Positions 1 through 7,046 of a stretch of DNA of 64,000 nucleotides are shown here, piece by piece. Location: positions 2,108,001 to 2,172,000 of the forward strand of contig NZ_CP023701.1 of NCBI RefSeq assembly GCF_008704535.1, written 5' to 3'. Under the pieces are notes generated by a model that saw only the letters and a list, made by a program, of their open reading frames with translations, made no database searches and was not told where the DNA came from. Position numbers and translations under genes: made by a program. This DNA comes from Streptomyces subrutilus. Lineage in GTDB: Bacteria > Actinomycetota > Actinomycetes > Streptomycetales > Streptomycetaceae. Each line of letters opens with the position of its first letter. The stretch's first letter is position 1.

Positions 1-2013
1 CATGTTGACCGTCTTCGAGATCGCGCCGGAGATCCAGGGCTGGATCGCCGCCATCATCCGGACGTGGCCCATCGCGGAGATGGAGCGCTCGCCCATGGCG
101 CAGTCGAACACCGAGTAGTGCTCGGTCTTCAGGCCCGGGGCGTCGACCACCACGCCGTGCTCGGCGATGTGGGAGACGATCGCCTCGATCTGCTCCTCCT
201 GGTAGCCCAGGCGGCGCAGGGCCTGCGGGACGGTGCCGTTGACGATCTGCATCGAGCCGCCGCCGACGAGCTTCTTGAACTTGACCAGGGCCAGGTCCGG
301 CTCGACTCCGGTGGTGTCGCAGGACATCGCGAGACCGATGGTGCCGGTCGGGGCGAGGACGGAGGCCTGCGCGTTGCGGAAGCCGTTCTTCTCGCCCAGG
401 CGGACGACGTCCTGCCAGGCCTCGGTGGCCGCGGCCCAGATCGTCTTGTCCAGGTCCTCGGTGCGCGGCGCGACGGCGTTGGCGTCGGCGTGCTGCTTCA
501 TCACGCGCTTGTGCGACTCGGCGTTGCGGGCGTAGCCGTCGTACGGGCCGACGATGGCGGCCAGCTCGGCGGAGCGGCGGTACGCGGTGCCGGTCATCAG
601 CGAGGTGATCGAGGCGGCGAGGGTGCGGCCGCCGTCCGAGTCGTACGCGTGGCCGGTGGCCATCAGCAGGGCGCCGAGGTTGGCGTAGCCGATGCCCAGC
701 TGGCGGAAGGCGCGGGTGTTCTCGCCGATCTTCGGCGTCGGGAAGTCGGCGAAGCAGATGGAGATGTCCATCGCCGTGATGACGAGCTCGACGACCTTGG
801 CGAAGCGCTCGGCGTCGAAGGACTGGTTGCCCTTGCCGTCGTCGTCGAGGAACTTCATGAGGTTGAGCGAGGCGAGGTTGCAGGACGTGTTGTCCAGGTG
901 CATGTACTCGCTGCACGGGTTCGACGCGGTGATGCGGCCGGACTCGGGGCAGGTGTGCCAGTTGTTGATCACACCGTCGTACTGGATGCCCGGGTCGGCA
1001 CAGGCCCACGCGGCCTCGGCGAGCTTGCGGAAGAGCGCCTTCGCGTCGACCTTCTCGATGACCTCGCCGGTCATGCGGGCGCGCAGACCGAACTGCGAGC
1101 CGCTCTCGACGGCCTCCATGAACTCGTCGTTCACGCGGACGGAGTTGTTGGCGTTCTGGTACTGGACGGACGTGATGTCGTCGCCGCCCAGGTCCATGTC
1201 GAAGCCCGCGTCGCGCAGGGCGCGGATCTTCTCCTCCTCCTTCACCTTGGTCTCGATGAAGGCCTCGACGTCCGGGTGGTCCACGTCCAGGACGACCATC
1301 TTGGCCGCGCGGCGCGTGGCGCCGCCCGACTTGATCGTTCCGGCGGAGGCGTCGGCGCCGCGCATGAAGGAGACCGGACCGGAGGCGTTGCCGCCGGAGG
1401 AGAGGAGCTCCTTGGAGGAGCGGATGCGGGAGAGGTTCAGGCCGGCTCCGGAGCCGCCCTTGAAGATCATGCCCTCTTCCTTGTACCAGTCGAGGATCGA
1501 CTCCATGGAGTCGTCGACGGCCAGGATGAAGCAGGCGGAGACCTGCTGCGGCTGGGGCGTTCCGACGTTGAACCACACCGGCGAGTTGAAGCTGAAGATC
1601 TGGTGCAGGAGCGCGTACGTCAGCTCGTGCTCGAAGATCTCCACGTCGGCGGGCGAGGAGAAGTAGTCGAAGTCCTCGCCGGCCTTCGTGTACGTCTTCA
1701 CGATCCGGTCGATGAGCTGCTTCAGACCGGTTTCGCGCTGCGCGGTGCCGACCGCGCCGCGGAAGTACTTGCTGGTGACGATGTTGACCGCGTTCACCGA
1801 CCAGAAGTCGGGGAACTCGACGCCACGCTGCTCGAAGTTGACCGAGCCGTCGCGCCAGTTGGTCATGACGACGTCACGGCGCTCCCAGCTCACCTCGTCG
1901 TACGGGTGCACGCCCGGGGTGGTGTGGATGCGCTCGATACGCAGGCCGCCCTTGGCAGCCTTGGTCCCCTTGGCGCGGGAACCACGTGCCGAGCTGCTCG
2001 CCGTCTCTGTCAT
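1..2013 (-). CDS. nrdJ: Class II (B12-dependent) ribonucleotide reductase, 3' end cut by window
   Basis: Adenosylcobalamin-dependent ribonucleotide reductase, which makes deoxyribonucleotides without needing oxygen. The window holds the first 671 codons; Streptomyces NrdJ proteins are about 960 residues, so the C-terminal third lies before position 1. The ATG at 2011-2013 opens an Ala/Lys-rich tail (MTETASSSARGSRAKGTK). The NPCSEY loop at residues 365-370 fits the thiyl-radical cysteine (Cys367) and its glutamate (Glu369), and Cys161 in VSACFILAVDD fits the first redox cysteine. nrdR lies 142 bp upstream on the same strand, so the two are probably one nrdRJ operon repressed by NrdR. The functional call is secure from the motifs. 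Confidence 0.95.
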   Translation of the reverse strand, partial: MTETASSSARGSRAKGTKAAKGGLRIERIHTTPGVHPYDEVSWERRDVVMTNWRDGSVNFEQRGVEFPDFWSVNAVNIVTSKYFRGAVGTAQRETGLKQLIDRIVKTYTKAGEDFDYFSSPADVEIFEHELTYALLHQIFSFNSPVWFNVGTPQPQQVSACFILAVDDSMESILDWYKEEGMIFKGGSGAGLNLSRIRSSKELLSSGGNASGPVSFMRGADASAGTIKSGGATRRAAKMVVLDVDHPDVEAFIETKVKEEEKIRALRDAGFDMDLGGDDITSVQYQNANNSVRVNDEFMEAVESGSQFGLRARMTGEVIEKVDAKALFRKLAEAAWACADPGIQYDGVINNWHTCPESGRITASNPCSEYMHLDNTSCNLASLNLMKFLDDDGKGNQSFDAERFAKVVELVITAMDISICFADFPTPKIGENTRAFRQLGIGYANLGALLMATGHAYDSDGGRTLAASITSLMTGTAYRRSAELAAIVGPYDGYARNAESHKRVMKQHADANAVAPRTEDLDKTIWAAATEAWQDVVRLGEKNGFRNAQASVLAPTGTIGLAMSCDTTGVEPDLALVKFKKLVGGGSMQIVNGTVPQALRRLGYQEEQIEAIVSHIAEHGVVVDAPGLKTEHYSVFDCAMGERSISAMGHVRMMAAIQPWISGAISKTVNM

Positions 2014-2105
2014 GCCGCCTCCCATATACGGGCAAAAACGCCCTAAAGTGCCAGCGTTATTCCGCGGCACGGTGCTGTGTCCTGGATCTACGTTTCTTCG
2101 CCTGG

Positions 2106-2158
2106 CTGACCGGCCGCACCGCGGGGCGAAGGGCTCCGCGGTGCGGGCCGTCCGGTCA
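2106..2158 (-). terminator. Stem-loop between nrdR and nrdJ (attenuator or terminator-like)
   Basis: Two nested complementary arms (ctgaccgg/ccggtcag and cgcaccgcgg/ccgcggtgcg) enclose an 11-nt loop. The structure begins inside the nrdR stop codon (2156-2158) and lies about 90 bp before nrdJ. There is no clear U tract. It could reduce read-through from nrdR into nrdJ or protect the upstream message; its function is inferred. Confidence 0.5.
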
Positions 2159-2668
2159 GTCGGCGGCGGAGGCGGGCACGGGGACCGGAGGGGTCCCACC
2201 GGGCTCGCACTCTACGGGGTGAGGCCGCGGCACACGGAGTTCCGCGATGGCGGTCTCGAAGTCTTCGAGCGTGTCGAACGCCTTGTAAACGGACGCGAAC
2301 CGGAGGTAGGCGACCAGATCGAGCTCCTGCAGGGGACCGAGTATCGCCAGGCCCACGTCGTGGGTGGTCAGCTCGGCACTGCCGGTGGCGCGCACCGCCT
2401 CCTCGACCCGTTGGCCGAGTTTGGCGAGGGCGTCCTCGGTGACGGGTCGCCCCTGGCACGCCTTGCGGACACCGGAAATGACCTTGGTTCGACTGAAGGG
2501 TTCGGTCACCCCGCTGCGCTTGATCACCATCAGCGAGGCCGTCTCCACCGTCGTGAAGCGACGGGAGCAGTCGGGGCACTGACGGCGCCGGCGGATCGAC
2601 GTGCCGTCGTCCGTGGTGCGGCTGTCGACTACGCGACTGTCGGGGTGCCTGCAGAAGGGGCAGTGCAT
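2156..2668 (-). CDS. nrdR: Transcriptional repressor NrdR
   Basis: Zinc-ribbon/ATP-cone repressor that senses ATP/dATP and controls ribonucleotide reductase operons. The 170 residues have the full family layout. An N-terminal zinc ribbon has Cys pairs at residues 3/6 and 31/34 (MHCPFC and CPDC). An ATP-cone follows at about 46-136, with the typical VIKRSG...EPFSRTK start. The Pro-rich tail after residue about 150 is common in actinomycetes. A GGAGGGTGAGGGAACC leader precedes the ATG. It heads the nrdRJ unit, and paired NrdR-box-like sites lie 130-180 bp upstream, which suggests autoregulation. Confidence 0.96.
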   Translation of the reverse strand: MHCPFCRHPDSRVVDSRTTDDGTSIRRRRQCPDCSRRFTTVETASLMVIKRSGVTEPFSRTKVISGVRKACQGRPVTEDALAKLGQRVEEAVRATGSAELTTHDVGLAILGPLQELDLVAYLRFASVYKAFDTLEDFETAIAELRVPRPHPVECEPGGTPPVPVPASAAD

Positions 2669-2801
2669 GGTTCCCTCACCCTCCTTCTTGGCACGACTGA
2701 ATCACCCCACGGGGCCCCTGAGCGACAGGGACGGGGCTCTGTCGGGGGCTCGTGAAGCAGCCACCAGCATAGGCGATGTCGGGAGCCCCGACAGACCGGG
2801 G

Positions 2802-2848
2802 ACCACAACTTCTGGGCGGCCGCGCTCATCCAACCACTAGATCTTGGG
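2802..2848 (-). promoter_or_regulatory. Paired NrdR-box-like operators upstream of nrdR
   Basis: Two related 16-bp sites, ACCACAACTTCTGGGC (2802-2817) and ACCACTAGATCTTGGG (2833-2848), have centres 31 bp apart, which is three helical turns. NrdR is known to bind two 16-bp boxes separated by a whole number of turns upstream of RNR operons, and these sites have the ACNAC...GATCT...TGG flavour of actinomycete boxes. The second has a perfect AGATCT core. The match is by eye. Confidence 0.55.
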
Positions 2849-3059
2849 TTGCGGTGGATTTATTCCGCTCCGCGTGTCGCGGCGGCGGACACCTCGGCGG
2901 AGTGCCTCGCGGTGCCAGACTGTGCCGGTGCCCGCGCGTCGGCGACCCGAGCGGGAAGGGTACCGTAACCAGCGACTGCCGAGCCGAACCGGCGTTCGGC
3001 GAACCGATCGTCTATACACCCCTTGATATGGCCACGTTGAACGATCTGCGATTTTTCAC

Positions 3060-3075
3060 TCGAACGTGTGTTTGG
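3060..3075 (+). promoter_or_regulatory. LexA (SOS) box of lexA
   Basis: TCGAACGTGTGTTTGG matches the Gram-positive/actinomycete LexA box (TCGAAC-N4-GTTCGA) with two mismatches in the right arm. It lies 63 bp upstream of the lexA GTG and overlaps the proposed -35 region, so LexA should repress its own gene. Confidence 0.88.
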
Positions 3076-3101
3076 CGCAACCTTTCGAAAGCTACTACCG
3101 T
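3072..3101 (+). promoter_or_regulatory. Candidate lexA promoter
   Basis: TTGGCG (3072-3077), an 18-bp spacer and TACCGT (3096-3101) would start transcription about 30 nt before the lexA start. The -35 hexamer overlaps the SOS box. This is read from position and hexamers only. Confidence 0.45.
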
Positions 3102-3137
3102 TGTCCAGCTAGGGAGAACATTTCGAGAGGGGCCGAC

Positions 3138-3929
3138 GTGACCACCACCGCAGACAGTGCCACCATCACTGCCCAGAACCGCTCCCAGAGCCGACTTGAG
3201 CCGGTGCATGCCATGAACGACGCAAACCTGAACCCGGAGGCGGAGCCCGTACGCCCCGCACGCTCGTTGCCAGGTCGACCTCCAGGCATCCGCGCCGACA
3301 GCTCCGGGCTCACGGACCGGCAGCGGAGGGTCATCGAGGTCATCCGGGATTCGGTGCAGCGGCGCGGCTACCCGCCGTCGATGCGTGAGATCGGCCAGGC
3401 GGTCGGCCTCTCCAGCACCTCGTCCGTGGCCCACCAGCTGATGGCCCTGGAGCGCAAGGGGTTCCTGCGCCGCGACCCGCACCGCCCGCGGGCGTACGAG
3501 GTCCGGGGGTCGGACCAGCCGAGCTCGCAGCCCACGGACACCACGGGCAAGCCCGCCGCGTCGTACGTGCCCCTGGTGGGCCGGATCGCGGCCGGCGGCC
3601 CGATCCTCGCCGAGGAGTCGGTGGAGGACGTGTTCCCGCTCCCCCGCCAGCTGGTCGGCGACGGTGAGCTCTTCGTCCTGAAGGTCGTGGGCGATTCGAT
3701 GATCGAGGCCGCGATCTGTGACGGCGACTGGGTCACCGTGCGCCGCCAGCCGGTCGCGGAGAACGGCGACATCGTCGCCGCGATGCTGGACGGCGAAGCA
3801 ACGGTCAAGCGCTTCAAGCGCGAGGACGGCCACGTCTGGCTGCTGCCGCACAATGCCGCGTACCAGCCCATCCCCGGCGACGAAGCGACCATCCTCGGCA
3901 AGGTCGTCGCCGTACTGCGCCGGATCTGA
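3138..3929 (+). CDS. lexA: SOS repressor LexA
   Basis: Repressor of DNA-damage genes that cleaves itself when RecA filaments form. I chose the GTG at 3138 because GAGAGGGG stands 5 nt before it; starting further upstream would run into the SOS box. The protein is 263 residues. The winged helix-turn-helix is at about 57-120 ([16 protein letters not shown]...[10 protein letters not shown]). The Ala152-Gly153 cleavage bond sits in RIAAGGPI, and the S24 peptidase Ser187 (GDSM) and Lys224 (TVKRF) are present. The roughly 45-residue N-terminal tail is usual for Streptomyces LexA. It diverges from nrdR across a 469-bp region that holds both sets of operators. Confidence 0.97.
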   Translation: MTTTADSATITAQNRSQSRLEPVHAMNDANLNPEAEPVRPARSLPGRPPGIRADSSGLTDRQRRVIEVIRDSVQRRGYPPSMREIGQAVGLSSTSSVAHQLMALERKGFLRRDPHRPRAYEVRGSDQPSSQPTDTTGKPAASYVPLVGRIAAGGPILAEESVEDVFPLPRQLVGDGELFVLKVVGDSMIEAAICDGDWVTVRRQPVAENGDIVAAMLDGEATVKRFKREDGHVWLLPHNAAYQPIPGDEATILGKVVAVLRRI

Positions 3930-3946
3930 GTCCGTCGCCACCGTCC

Positions 3947-3984
3947 AGCCCCGGGATCCACTGCGCCGGTCCCGGGGCTGTTTT
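3947..3984 (+). terminator. Intrinsic terminator after lexA
   Basis: AGCCCCGGGA and TCCCGGGGCT form a perfect 10-bp stem with a 13-nt loop, followed by GTTTT. It lies 17 bp after the lexA stop and just before the convergent dinG end, so it may serve both genes. Confidence 0.88.
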
Positions 3985-4006
3985 GTGTCCGCTGCCGCTC
4001 TCGGAG

Positions 4007-5977
4007 CTACGCGCCGTCCGCCTTCGCGGTCGCGTCGATGGCCGCCAGGGAGCGGCGGGCCTGGTTGCGGTCGGTGGTGTACCAGAAGTCCGGCAGGGTG
4101 GCCTTCAGGAAGCTGCCGTACCGGGCCGTGGCGAGCCGGGGGTCCAGGACGGCGACGACACCGCGGTCGCCCGTGGCCCGTACGAGGCGGCCCGCGCCCT
4201 GGGCCATGAGCAGGGCGGCGTGGGTCGCGGCGACGGCCATGAAGCCGTTCCCGCCGTGCTCCTCGACCGACTTCTGCCGGGCGCTCATCAGCGGATCGTC
4301 GGGACGGGGGAACGGGATGCGGTCCATGACCACGAGCTGGCAGCTGGGCCCGGGCACGTCCACGCCCTGCCACAGGGAGAGCGTGCCGAACAGGCAGGTC
4401 GCGGGGTCGGCGGCGAACATCTTGATCAGCTCACCGAGGGTCTCCTCGCCCTGGAGGAGAATGGGGTTCTCGATCCGGCCGCGCAGTTCCTCGGCCGCCG
4501 CCTTGGCTCCGCGCATGGACGAGAACAGTCCGAGGGTGCGTCCGCCGGCGGCTTCGATCAGCTCCGCCAGCTCGTCCATCATGTCGCCCCGGGTGCCCTC
4601 GCGCCCCGGCGTGGCCAGGTGCTTGGCGACGTAGAGGATGCCCTGTTTGGGGTAGTCGAAGGGCGAGCCGACGTCCAGGCCCTTCCAGAGCGGTACGTCC
4701 TCCCCTTCGACGCCCTCCGCGGAGAGCCCGAGGGAGGCGGCGACGCCGTTGAAGTCGCCGCCGAGCTTCAGGGTGGCGGAGGTCAGGACCACGGAACGGT
4801 CCTCGAACAGCTTCTCCCGCAGCAGGCCGGACACCGACAGCGGGGCGACCCGCAGGGTGGCGCCGAAGCGGTCGTGGCGTTCGTACCAGACGACGTCGTA
4901 CTCGGAGCCGTTGGTGATCCGCTCGGCCACGCCGTGGACGCTCTCCACCGCGGCCAGGGCCTGCTTGCGGACCGCGTCCTCGTCCTGGACGGACTTGTCG
5001 CGGGTGGCACCGATCGCCGAGATCACGTTCCGCGCGGCGTCGCGCAGGGCCATGAGCGCGTACCCGAGGTCTTCGGGGACCTCTTCCAGCCGGCCGGGGA
5101 GGGCAAGCTCCATGACCCGCTCGAAGGACTCGGAGGCGGTCTGCAGGGAGTCGGCGGTCTTCTCGTCGACCAGCTTGGCGGCCCGCTTGACGGCCCGGTT
5201 GACCTGGCCCGGGGTCAGCTCGCCGGTGGCGACGCCGGTCACCCGGGAGACGAGCTCGTGGGCCTCGTCCACGATCAGCACCTCGTGCTGCGGCAGGACC
5301 GGGGCACCCTCGATGGCGTCGATGGCGAGCAGCGCATGGTTGGTGACGACCACGTCGGCGAGCTTGGCGCGCTCCCGGGCCGCTTCGGCGAAGCACTCGG
5401 CGCCGTAGGCGCACTTCGACGCGCCGAGGCATTCGCGGGAGGAGACGGAGATCTGCGACCAGGCCTTGTCCGAGACGCCGGGGGTCAGGTCGTCGCGATC
5501 GCCGGTCTCGGTCTCGTCGGCCCAGTCCCGCAGGCGCAGGAGGTCCTTGCCGAGCTTGCTGGTGGGGGTGGCTGCCTCGAACTGGTCGAAGAGGCCCTCC
5601 TCCTCGTCCTGCGGGGCCCCTTCGTGGAGGCGGTGCAGGCAGAGGTAGTTGGACCGGCCTTTGAGCATGGCGAACTGCGGGCGGCGGCGCAGCTGCGGGT
5701 GCAGCGCCTCCACCGTCCGGGGCAGGTCGCGCTCGACGAGCTGCCGCTGGAGGGCGAGGGTGGCCGTGGCCACCACCACCCGCTCACCGTGGGCGAGGGC
5801 GGGCACCAGGTAGCCCAGGGACTTTCCGGTGCCGGTGCCGGCCTGGATCAGCCGGTGGGAGTTGTCGTCGATCGCTTCGGCGACGGCTTCGGCCATGGCC
5901 ACCTGGCCGGGGCGCTCCGTGCCGCCGACGGCGGAGACGGCGGCGTGCAGCAGGTCGGGGAGGGAGGGCTTCGTCAT
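4007..5977 (-). CDS. dinG: DinG/XPD-family ATP-dependent DNA helicase
   Basis: Superfamily 2 helicase of the iron-sulphur XPD/DinG group, acting in DNA repair or replication-conflict resolution. The 656 residues start at an ATG (5975-5977) reading MTKPSLPDLL. Walker A GTGTGKS is at residues 47-53. Four cysteines that could hold a 4Fe-4S cluster follow (NYLCLH, then RECLGASKCAYGAEC). The DEAH box is in IVDEAHEL, and C-terminal motif VI is near GAGRLVRATGDRG. The frame stays open upstream to 6286, but that extension is Pro/Ala-rich and contains the RecA-NDp-like promoter, so I excluded it. It faces lexA tail to tail. Confidence 0.93.
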   Translation of the reverse strand: MTKPSLPDLLHAAVSAVGGTERPGQVAMAEAVAEAIDDNSHRLIQAGTGTGKSLGYLVPALAHGERVVVATATLALQRQLVERDLPRTVEALHPQLRRRPQFAMLKGRSNYLCLHRLHEGAPQDEEEGLFDQFEAATPTSKLGKDLLRLRDWADETETGDRDDLTPGVSDKAWSQISVSSRECLGASKCAYGAECFAEAARERAKLADVVVTNHALLAIDAIEGAPVLPQHEVLIVDEAHELVSRVTGVATGELTPGQVNRAVKRAAKLVDEKTADSLQTASESFERVMELALPGRLEEVPEDLGYALMALRDAARNVISAIGATRDKSVQDEDAVRKQALAAVESVHGVAERITNGSEYDVVWYERHDRFGATLRVAPLSVSGLLREKLFEDRSVVLTSATLKLGGDFNGVAASLGLSAEGVEGEDVPLWKGLDVGSPFDYPKQGILYVAKHLATPGREGTRGDMMDELAELIEAAGGRTLGLFSSMRGAKAAAEELRGRIENPILLQGEETLGELIKMFAADPATCLFGTLSLWQGVDVPGPSCQLVVMDRIPFPRPDDPLMSARQKSVEEHGGNGFMAVAATHAALLMAQGAGRLVRATGDRGVVAVLDPRLATARYGSFLKATLPDFWYTTDRNQARRSLAAIDATAKADGA

Positions 5978-5987
5978 AGCACCGCCA

Positions 5988-6010
5988 ACCCTACGGGGCG
6001 CCACCGACAG
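5988..6010 (-). promoter_or_regulatory. RecA-NDp (PafBC-type) promoter element of dinG
   Basis: Read on the minus strand: CTGTCGGTG, 8 nt, TAGGGT. The published actinomycete RecA-NDp pattern is TTGTCRGTG-N8-TAnnnT, so only the first base differs. The -10 ends 10 nt before the dinG ATG, giving a leader of only a few nucleotides. Confidence 0.7.
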
Positions 6011-6323
6011 CGGCGGCACCGAATGGGCATTCCCGGACGGTGCGCCGGGTGGAGCGCCACGCCGGGGCGCAGCGTGGCCGGGGCCGGCGGGAGCGGGCGC
6101 GGCGGTCCGCGCCCGGGTCCGGGCGCCGCTCTCGTGCCGGGGGAAGCGGGCCTGGGAGCGCCGGATCTCCGCCCGTACGGGGAACCGGAGCATGGCTCCG
6201 GGGGCGGGGCCGTGGGGATCGGGAGGGAATCTCTCGAAGATCGGGAACTTTGCTGCGTGGCGCAGAGTTTTCGGAGGGAGAAGCATGACCGGCGTCGATG
6301 GCCGGGGCGTGCGGGGGCGGCAG
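6011..6323. other. Intergenic region between the siderophore locus and dinG
   Basis: This stretch has no gene I can support. It has one well-formed Shine-Dalgarno (ggagggag) before an ATG on the plus strand near 6285, but the 48-codon frame that follows runs antisense into the acetyltransferase gene and has no recognisable content. A short CTGCG-TGG-CGCAG hairpin near 6255-6270 could end the minus-strand siderophore transcript. Confidence 0.4.
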
Positions 6324-7016
6324 TCAGAGGAGGTTGCGCAGCGCCCGTTCCCGGATCATCAGCGCGGCTCGCTTGTCGGGAAGGTCGACTTCCGTGGAAC
6401 AGCGGAAGCCGGAGCCCAGGAAGGCTGATACGGAGGGGGTGTTGCGGATGTCCGGTTCGGCGAGGACGCGGGTGCAGCGGGGACGGTTGTCGAAGATCAG
6501 GTCGGCGACGGCGCGCAGCAGGGCGGTGCCCAGCCCTTTGCCCCGGTTCGTGCCGTCTCCGATGAGCAGGTGGATACCGGTGTCGTGGGGGCGTGCGGGG
6601 TAGTACCGCGACAGGGGGTCGAGGTCGGCGCGGTAGATCTCCCAGTAGCTCATCGGTGTGCCGTCGAGCAGGCCGAGGCAGGGGATGACGCTGCCGTCGG
6701 CGTCGAGCCGGGTCCGTAGGTGGGCGGCGGTGACGGCGGTCGGACCGGCCAGCTCCCAGTAGGCGGCCACCGCGGGGTCGTTCATCCAGTGGGCGATCAG
6801 GTCCAGGTGGCGCGCGGGCCGTACGGGTTCGAGGCGGAAGACGCCGGCGGAGGTGGGGGCACTGCCCCAGGTCGCCGGGGAGTCGAGGAGGTCCGCTTCG
6901 GCGAGCAGGGGCAGCATCTCGACGCTGACCCGTGGTTCGCCGATGCGGCCGACGAGGGCGCGACCGGTGCCGTGACGTGTGGTCGGGCCGGTGGTGGGGG
7001 TGCCGGTGGAGGGCAT
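6324..7016 (-). CDS. GNAT N-acyltransferase of siderophore biosynthesis
   Basis: Siderophore acyltransferase of the AlcB/IucB/RhbD type, which acylates an (often hydroxylated) amine using acyl-CoA. The 230 residues show FRLEPVRPARHLDLIAHWMNDP at about 59-80, a hallmark of this subfamily. The acetyl-CoA loop is NRGKGLGTALLRAVADLIF near 166-184, and the C-terminal EPDIRNTPSVSAFLGSGF is also typical. GGAGA lies 9 nt before the ATG. It is the last gene of a minus-strand trio, 30 bp after the IucA/IucC synthetase. The acyl donor and the exact amine cannot be told from sequence. Confidence 0.88.
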   Translation of the reverse strand: MPSTGTPTTGPTTRHGTGRALVGRIGEPRVSVEMLPLLAEADLLDSPATWGSAPTSAGVFRLEPVRPARHLDLIAHWMNDPAVAAYWELAGPTAVTAAHLRTRLDADGSVIPCLGLLDGTPMSYWEIYRADLDPLSRYYPARPHDTGIHLLIGDGTNRGKGLGTALLRAVADLIFDNRPRCTRVLAEPDIRNTPSVSAFLGSGFRCSTEVDLPDKRAALMIRERALRNLL

Positions 7017-7046
7017 CGGGGTGTTCTCCGCGTCGGTGGTGGCGGG

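Noticed and set aside
64-2046. Long plus-strand frame (660 codons) opposite nrdJ
   Set aside because: It is a GC-rich shadow of nrdJ; the minus-strand frame has the full reductase motifs.
2669-3137. B12 riboswitch in front of nrdR-nrdJ
   Set aside because: No B12-box-like sequence was found; in Streptomyces that riboswitch controls the class I reductase operon.
5978-6286. 103-codon N-terminal extension of dinG
   Set aside because: Low-complexity Pro/Ala/Arg sequence, contains the promoter element, and the family starts at MTKPSLPDLL-like sequence.
6285-6428. 48-codon plus-strand frame with a strong ggagggag ribosome site
   Set aside because: It runs antisense into the acetyltransferase gene, has no recognisable protein content and no promoter that I can defend.
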